A DNA stretch of 16,350 bases from positions 1 through 16,350 of the forward strand of contig JABFXM010000165.1 in assembly GCA_013361745.1 (NCBI GenBank). Reading direction: 5' to 3'. How positions within the stretch are numbered: position 1 is the stretch's first letter; the number at the start of each line of letters is the position of its first letter. This DNA is from Gemmatimonadaceae bacterium (GTDB taxonomy: Bacteria; Gemmatimonadota; Gemmatimonadetes; Gemmatimonadales; Gemmatimonadaceae). Under the pieces are notes generated by a model. That model was not told where the DNA came from. It did not search any database and worked only from the letters and a program-made list of their open reading frames with translations. This document shows positions 12,483 through 16,350 of this stretch, piece after piece. The position numbers and the translations under genes were made by a program.

Positions 12483-14282
12483 ATGTCATCGACCGCCGCC
12501 AAGCCAGCGTCCTCCACCCCCGGCAGCGACGCGCACCTCGCGAACCCGGACCACAATCCCTCGTTCACGAAGGGGATCTTCCTTGGTGAGCTGCGCGAGG
12601 ATCTGGTCTTTCCCTTTCCGGCGCTGACCGACGCCGACCGCGAGTCGCTGCGCCTGGTGCTCGACTCCTTTCGGTCGTTCGCCGAGGAGACCATCGACAC
12701 GAAGCAGATCGACCACGACGGAAAGTTTCCCGACGCGGTGCGCGCGGGGATGCACGAGCTGGGGATGATGGGGATGAACATCCCCGAGGAGTACGGCGGC
12801 TTCGGGGCGTCGGCGCAGGTGTTCAACCGCGTCTTCGGCGAGATCGGCGCCGCGGATCCGGCGCTCGCGGTGTACTTCGGCGCGCACCAGTCGATCGGCT
12901 GCAAGGGGATCACCCTCTTCGGCACCGAGGAGCAGAAGCGGAAGTGGCTCCCCGGCTGCGCGAGCGGTGAGATCATCGCCGCCTTCTGTCTCACCGAACC
13001 TGGATCGGGATCGGACGCGCAGGCGATGACCTCCGTCGCGACACCCAACGCCGACGGGTCCTACACGCTCGACGGCACCAAGATCTGGATCTCGAACGCG
13101 GGCTACGCGGGCGTCTTCACCGTCTTCGCGAAGGTGCCGGTGACCGTCGACGGGAAGGCGAAGCAGCGCGTCACCGCCTTCATCGTCGACGCGAAATCCC
13201 CCGGCATCACCCTTGGCCAGCCCGAGCAGAAGATGGGGATCAAGGGGAGCGACACGCGCACGGTCACCTTCGAGAACGTGAACGTCCCCGCGGAGAACCG
13301 GCTCGGCGAGGTCGGACAGGGATTCAAGATCGCGCTCGAGATCCTCAACTCGGGACGCCTCGGGCTCGCCGCCGCGTCGTCACGCGGGGCGCGGCGCATC
13401 ATGAAGGAGGCGCTCGCCTACGCGAAGCAGCGACACCAGTTCGGCCGGCCGATCGGCTCCTTCGAGATGATCCAGCAGAAGATCGCGATCAACGCCGCGG
13501 AGACCTACGCGTCCGACTCGGCGTGGATGCTGACGGCGGGGATGGTCGATCGCGGCGGCGTCGACTTCTCCCTCGAGACCGCCTGCTGCAAGATCTTCGC
13601 GAGCGAGCTCGCCTTCCGCGCGGCGAACGACGCGCTGCAGATCGCGGGCGGGATCGGCTACTCGAAGGAATACCCGTACGAGCAGGCGGTCCGCGACTCG
13701 CGCATCAACCTGATCTTCGAGGGGACGAACGAGATCCTGCGCGCCCTGATCGCGCTCACCGCGCTGCAGCAGCCGGGCGAGCGGCTGAAGGCGTTAGGCA
13801 AGGCGTTCAGGGATCCGCTCCACTCGATCGGCGCGATCGGCTCCTACGTCGCCGGCCGCGCGAAGCGGCAGGTCACCAGCCCCGCCTTCACGAAAGTCCA
13901 CGTCTCGCTGAAGGAGGAAGCGGACGCGGTCGCGTCGATCGTGCACGACCTCGCGCTCGCGGTGGAGGGGTTGCTGCTCAAGCACGGGAAGGAGGTGATC
14001 GAGCGGCAGTTTCTTCAGCTGCGGCTCGCGAACGCGGCGATCGACATTTACATGGCGGTCGCGGTGCTCTCGCGGACGACGTGGGAGATCGAGCGCGCGG
14101 GGAGCGTGGACGCAGCGGCGCCGGAGCTCGACTGCGCGCGCGTCTTCATCCCGGCGGCGATGCGGCGGGCGCGACGCAACATCCGCGCGCTGCGCGTGAA
14201 CCAGGACGAGCGGCTGAAGGCGCTCGCCGAGCGCGCGCTGGAGAACGTCGACCTCGCGCCGCCGGCGCCGACCGACCGGTGA
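12483..14282 (+). CDS. Acyl-CoA dehydrogenase with VLCAD/ACAD9-like C-terminal extension
   Basis: A 599-residue flavoprotein catalysing the first step of fatty-acid beta-oxidation, forming trans-2-enoyl-CoA. Residues about 45-165 are the N-terminal helical domain (MNIPEEYGGFG at 98-108). The middle beta domain holds the FAD/substrate signature AFCLTEPGSGSDA (167-179) and IWISNAG. The C-terminal helical domain holds GRLGLAAASSRGARR, QRHQFGRPIGSFEMIQQKIA and IAGGIGYSKEYPYEQAVRDS. Glu413 in NLIFEGTNEILR is the predicted catalytic base, at the VLCAD/MCAD position. Residues about 430-599 are an extra helical region, as in the long VLCAD group, there linked to membrane association. The start ATG 12483 fits the family; upstream frame is repeat sequence. 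No clear Shine-Dalgarno or promoter is seen. One octamer copy lies at TTA-GGC (13792-13799). Long-chain specificity is likely but unproven. Confidence 0.95.
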   Translation: MSSTAAKPASSTPGSDAHLANPDHNPSFTKGIFLGELREDLVFPFPALTDADRESLRLVLDSFRSFAEETIDTKQIDHDGKFPDAVRAGMHELGMMGMNIPEEYGGFGASAQVFNRVFGEIGAADPALAVYFGAHQSIGCKGITLFGTEEQKRKWLPGCASGEIIAAFCLTEPGSGSDAQAMTSVATPNADGSYTLDGTKIWISNAGYAGVFTVFAKVPVTVDGKAKQRVTAFIVDAKSPGITLGQPEQKMGIKGSDTRTVTFENVNVPAENRLGEVGQGFKIALEILNSGRLGLAAASSRGARRIMKEALAYAKQRHQFGRPIGSFEMIQQKIAINAAETYASDSAWMLTAGMVDRGGVDFSLETACCKIFASELAFRAANDALQIAGGIGYSKEYPYEQAVRDSRINLIFEGTNEILRALIALTALQQPGERLKALGKAFRDPLHSIGAIGSYVAGRAKRQVTSPAFTKVHVSLKEEADAVASIVHDLALAVEGLLLKHGKEVIERQFLQLRLANAAIDIYMAVAVLSRTTWEIERAGSVDAAAPELDCARVFIPAAMRRARRNIRALRVNQDERLKALAERALENVDLAPPAPTDR

Positions 14283-14311
14283 CGGAGGATCACGCGGCCT
14301 GAGTGAATGAC

Positions 14312-14337
14312 GGGCCCGGGCCGCGCGGCCCGGGCCC
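14312..14337. terminator. Perfect GC palindrome between convergent genes
   Basis: Thirteen-base arms, GGGCCCGGGCCGC and its exact complement, abut without a spacer. It is 30 bases after the acyl-CoA dehydrogenase stop and 15 bases before the cupin stop, so as RNA it would form a very stable hairpin for both transcripts. There is no T-run, so it may act as a 3' end stabiliser or a Rho-independent stop of unusual form. Confidence 0.6.
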
Positions 14338-14352
14338 CCGGCGAGCGATTCC

Positions 14353-14820
14353 TCAGCGCTTCGCGGCGGGTGGAGTGTCCGCGGGATTGACGTAGGTCAT
14401 CGCGAACGGACCCATCGCGTGCACCTGCACGACCGTCACGCCCTGCGCCGCGGCATAGTGCGCCTGATTCGCCGGCGCGGTCACGAAGCCGCCCGCGTGC
14501 AGCGTCATCATGTTCTTCGCGTCGACGGTGCTCCCCATGCCGACCTTGAAGTTCCCGCTGATCACGGTCACGTGCTCGTCGGTGGGGTGCGTGTGCGGCG
14601 CGATCTTGTAGCCGTTCGGAAAGCGGAGCCGCACGGTGAACAGCGCATTGCCCGACGGGTCGCCCTGCATCACGGCCATCTGCGCACCCGCGGGGAAGAT
14701 CGCCGGCGCTGGCCCCCACTTCACTCCTGGTCCGGCCTTCTGCGAGCTGCCCTGCTGAGCGGGTGCCGCGGCGACGAGCGCGAAGGTGAGCGCGAGCGCG
14801 GCGGTGGTTGCGAGTCGCAT
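14353..14820 (-). CDS. Exported cupin-domain protein
   Basis: A 155-residue single-domain cupin with a Sec signal peptide (residues 1-22, MRLATTAALALTFALVAAAP). Cupin motif 1 is visible as PHTHPTDEHVTVISG with metal ligands His77, His79 and Glu83. Motif 2 is LHAGGFVTAPANQAHYAAAQG with a predicted ligand His121. It should bind a metal ion in the periplasm; whether it acts as an enzyme (dioxygenase, isomerase) or a binding protein cannot be said. ATG 14820 is supported by GGGAGG (14830-14835), 9 bases upstream, and by the signal peptide. It lies 137 bases after the PQQ dehydrogenase on the same strand, so co-transcription is possible but a separate promoter is equally likely; none is obvious. 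Confidence 0.88.
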   Translation of the reverse strand: MRLATTAALALTFALVAAAPAQQGSSQKAGPGVKWGPAPAIFPAGAQMAVMQGDPSGNALFTVRLRFPNGYKIAPHTHPTDEHVTVISGNFKVGMGSTVDAKNMMTLHAGGFVTAPANQAHYAAAQGVTVVQVHAMGPFAMTYVNPADTPPAAKR

Positions 14821-14957
14821 GTCGATTTCCCTCCCGGGTGAGTGGGCGACGCATCCCTGACGGCGCCAACATCATGGAATGCCCGGGCGTGGGGCGCCAT
14901 GGTCTTTTTCGGAACAAGCGTTCATGCGCGCCCCGCGCGTCGGCGCGCGAACGTCCG

Positions 14958-16350
14958 TCAGGGGAGCGCGAACGCGACGTACGCGTCGCTCCGCGCGCTG
15001 CCGAGCTTCCCGCCGCCGGCGGCGATCACGACGTACTGCTTGCCCTTCACCATGTACGTGCTCGGCGTCGCGTAGCCCGGCGCGGGAAGCGCCGCCTCCC
15101 AGAGCAGGGCGCCGGTCTCCTTGTCGAAGGCGCGGATCTTCGCATCCTCGGTCGCAGCGATGAAGACGAGACCGCCCGCGGTGACGATCGGTCCCCCGTA
15201 CTGCTCGGTGCCGGTCGGCGTGCTCGTGCCAAGTTCGGGGTGGTTGCCTAACGGTATGCGCCAGCGGTACTCGCCGGTGGCGAGGTCGATCGCGCTCAGC
15301 GTCCCCCAGGGCGGCTTCACCGCCGGATACCCGTCGGGGTCCTTCCACCGCTCGTAGCCCGCGAAGACGTAGCGCGGTCCGCGCGACGCGGAGATCTTCG
15401 CGCGGCCCGTGCTCTTCGTCGCCGCGCCCCGAAGATAGGCGATCACCGCGCGCTTCTCGTCCGCGGAGAGCGAGGGGAACGCCGGCATGAAGTTGCGCCC
15501 GTGCTCGATCACCCGCCGCATCTGCGCCGCCGTCAGGCGGCTCGCGACGCCGACGAGCGAGGGGACGCGATCCCCGTCGCCGCGCCGATCGGGCCGATGA
15601 CAGGCCGCGCAGTAGGTGGCGTACACCGCCGCGCCCGGGTTCCGCGTGCGCGAGGCGACGGCAACGGCAGGCGCGCTGTCGTGCGCGTCGCGCATGTCGC
15701 GCATCGCCGCGATCCACGGGACGTCGCTCGCATTGACGTACATGACCGCGGATTCGCGATCGATGGCCGCCCCGCCCCACTCTCCTCCGCCGTCGAAGCC
15801 GGGAAAGATGATCGTCCCCTCGCGGCTCGGCGGCGTGAACAGGTTGTCGTGGCGGAGCGTGCGGAAGCGCGCGAGCACGGCGGCGTGCGCCTCCGGCGTG
15901 CGCTCGGTGAGATCGCTCTCGCTCAGCGACTGGCGGGCGAAGGGCGCCGGCTTCGACGGGATGGGCTGCGTCGGCCACGCCCGCTCGCCCTCGAGATCGG
16001 ACGCCGGCACTGGGCGCTCCTCGACCGGAAAGAGGGGCGCGCCCGTCTCGCGATCGAAGAGGAAGACGAACCCCGTCTTCGTGATCTGCGCGACCGCGTC
16101 GAGGGGAACGCCGGAGCGCCTGACGGTGACGAGATTCGGCGGGGCCGGGAGATCGCGGTCCCAGAGATCGTGGTGCACCGTCTGGAAGTGCCAGCGCCGC
16201 GCGCCGGTCGCCGCGTCGAGCGCGAGCAGGCTGTTCGCGAACAGATCCTGGCCGGCGCGCGCGCCGCCGTAGAAGTCGGGGGTCGCCGAGCCGGTGGGGA
16301 CGTAGACGATCCCGCGCGCGACGTCCACCGCCATCCCGGCCCACGAGTTG
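14958..16350 (-). CDS. PQQ-dependent dehydrogenase with inserted cytochrome c domain, N-terminus outside the window
   Basis: The frame enters from the right edge (NSWAGMAVDVARGIVYVP) and ends at 14958, giving more than 460 residues. It is a quinoprotein beta-propeller of the membrane glucose dehydrogenase type. Family segments are SATPDFYGGARAGQDLFANS, WHFQTVHHDLWDRDLPAPPN, TKTGFVFLFDRETG, FPGFDGGGEWGGAAID and, after the insert, PPWGTLSAIDLATGEYRW, NHPELGT and GGLVFIAATEDAKIRAFDKE. Between these propeller parts lies a cytochrome c domain with heme site YCAACH (bases 15597-15611) and a predicted distal Met in FMPAFP, about 37 residues later. Electrons would pass from PQQ to this heme and on to a periplasmic acceptor. 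It oxidises a sugar or alcohol in the periplasm; which one is unknown. One octamer copy occurs as TTA-GGC. The ATG at 16334 is internal, not the start. Confidence 0.93.
   Translation of the reverse strand, partial: NSWAGMAVDVARGIVYVPTGSATPDFYGGARAGQDLFANSLLALDAATGARRWHFQTVHHDLWDRDLPAPPNLVTVRRSGVPLDAVAQITKTGFVFLFDRETGAPLFPVEERPVPASDLEGERAWPTQPIPSKPAPFARQSLSESDLTERTPEAHAAVLARFRTLRHDNLFTPPSREGTIIFPGFDGGGEWGGAAIDRESAVMYVNASDVPWIAAMRDMRDAHDSAPAVAVASRTRNPGAAVYATYCAACHRPDRRGDGDRVPSLVGVASRLTAAQMRRVIEHGRNFMPAFPSLSADEKRAVIAYLRGAATKSTGRAKISASRGPRYVFAGYERWKDPDGYPAVKPPWGTLSAIDLATGEYRWRIPLGNHPELGTSTPTGTEQYGGPIVTAGGLVFIAATEDAKIRAFDKETGALLWEAALPAPGYATPSTYMVKGKQYVVIAAGGGKLGSARSDAYVAFALP

Noticed and set aside
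12164..13048. 294-codon minus-strand frame that reads the 21-bp units as heptapeptides and continues antisense into the acyl-CoA dehydrogenase
   Set aside because: Most of it is antisense to a certain gene; only the repeat part is of interest, and no start or ribosome-binding site supports a protein.
13792..13799. TTAGGC inside the octamer as a telomere-like repeat (nematode type)
   Set aside because: Copies are single, dispersed and not in tandem; the surrounding DNA is clearly bacterial.

Overview
The window is about 70% GC and densely coded. GC-rich gene style, a Tat-exported subunit 3 plus GMC oxidoreductase pair, a quinoprotein with an inserted cytochrome c and an S53 lipoprotein suggest a heterotrophic soil-type bacterium. 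My best guess is Gemmatimonadota, from impression only. There is no rRNA, tRNA, CRISPR array, phage gene or transposase. Both ends cut through genes.

Layout. Positions 1-1357 (minus): a small Tat lipoprotein of the gluconate-dehydrogenase subunit 3 type and a truncated FAD-dependent GMC oxidoreductase. Positions 1428-5235 (minus): a compact arsenic operon read arsR, arsM, arsN2, arsC, MFS exporter. It starts from a near-consensus promoter with an operator in the spacer, and its last three genes are joined by 4-base start/stop overlaps. It contains no ArsB or Acr3, so the MFS protein is the candidate efflux step. Positions 5236-5764: a divergent intergenic region with a three-copy alternating hairpin repeat. 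Positions 5765-6979 (plus): an S53 (sedolisin) peptidase lipoprotein, converging on positions 7085-11135 (minus): a three-PAS sensor histidine kinase followed by a secreted GH3 beta-glucosidase-like enzyme. Positions 11219-12084 (plus): an ArsR-family repressor and an SRPBCC/AHSA1 protein, with an operator that contains the repressor's own start codon. Positions 12085-12482: a large inverted element built from 21-bp tandem units. Positions 12483-14282 (plus): a 599-residue VLCAD-like acyl-CoA dehydrogenase. Positions 14353-16350 (minus): a periplasmic cupin and a truncated PQQ dehydrogenase with an inserted cytochrome c domain.

Three themes go beyond gene content. First, the three best promoter candidates (arsR, the histidine kinase, the second ArsR gene) each put the -10 box only 6-8 bases before the start codon. 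This predicts leaderless mRNAs, whereas most of the other genes have a recognisable Shine-Dalgarno sequence. Second, the octamer GCCTAACG occurs nine times, eight on the plus strand whatever the gene direction. It accounts for nearly all the rare TTA leucine codons I noticed. Third, two structured non-coding elements (5318-5473 and 12121-12283) look like dispersed genomic repeats of unknown function.
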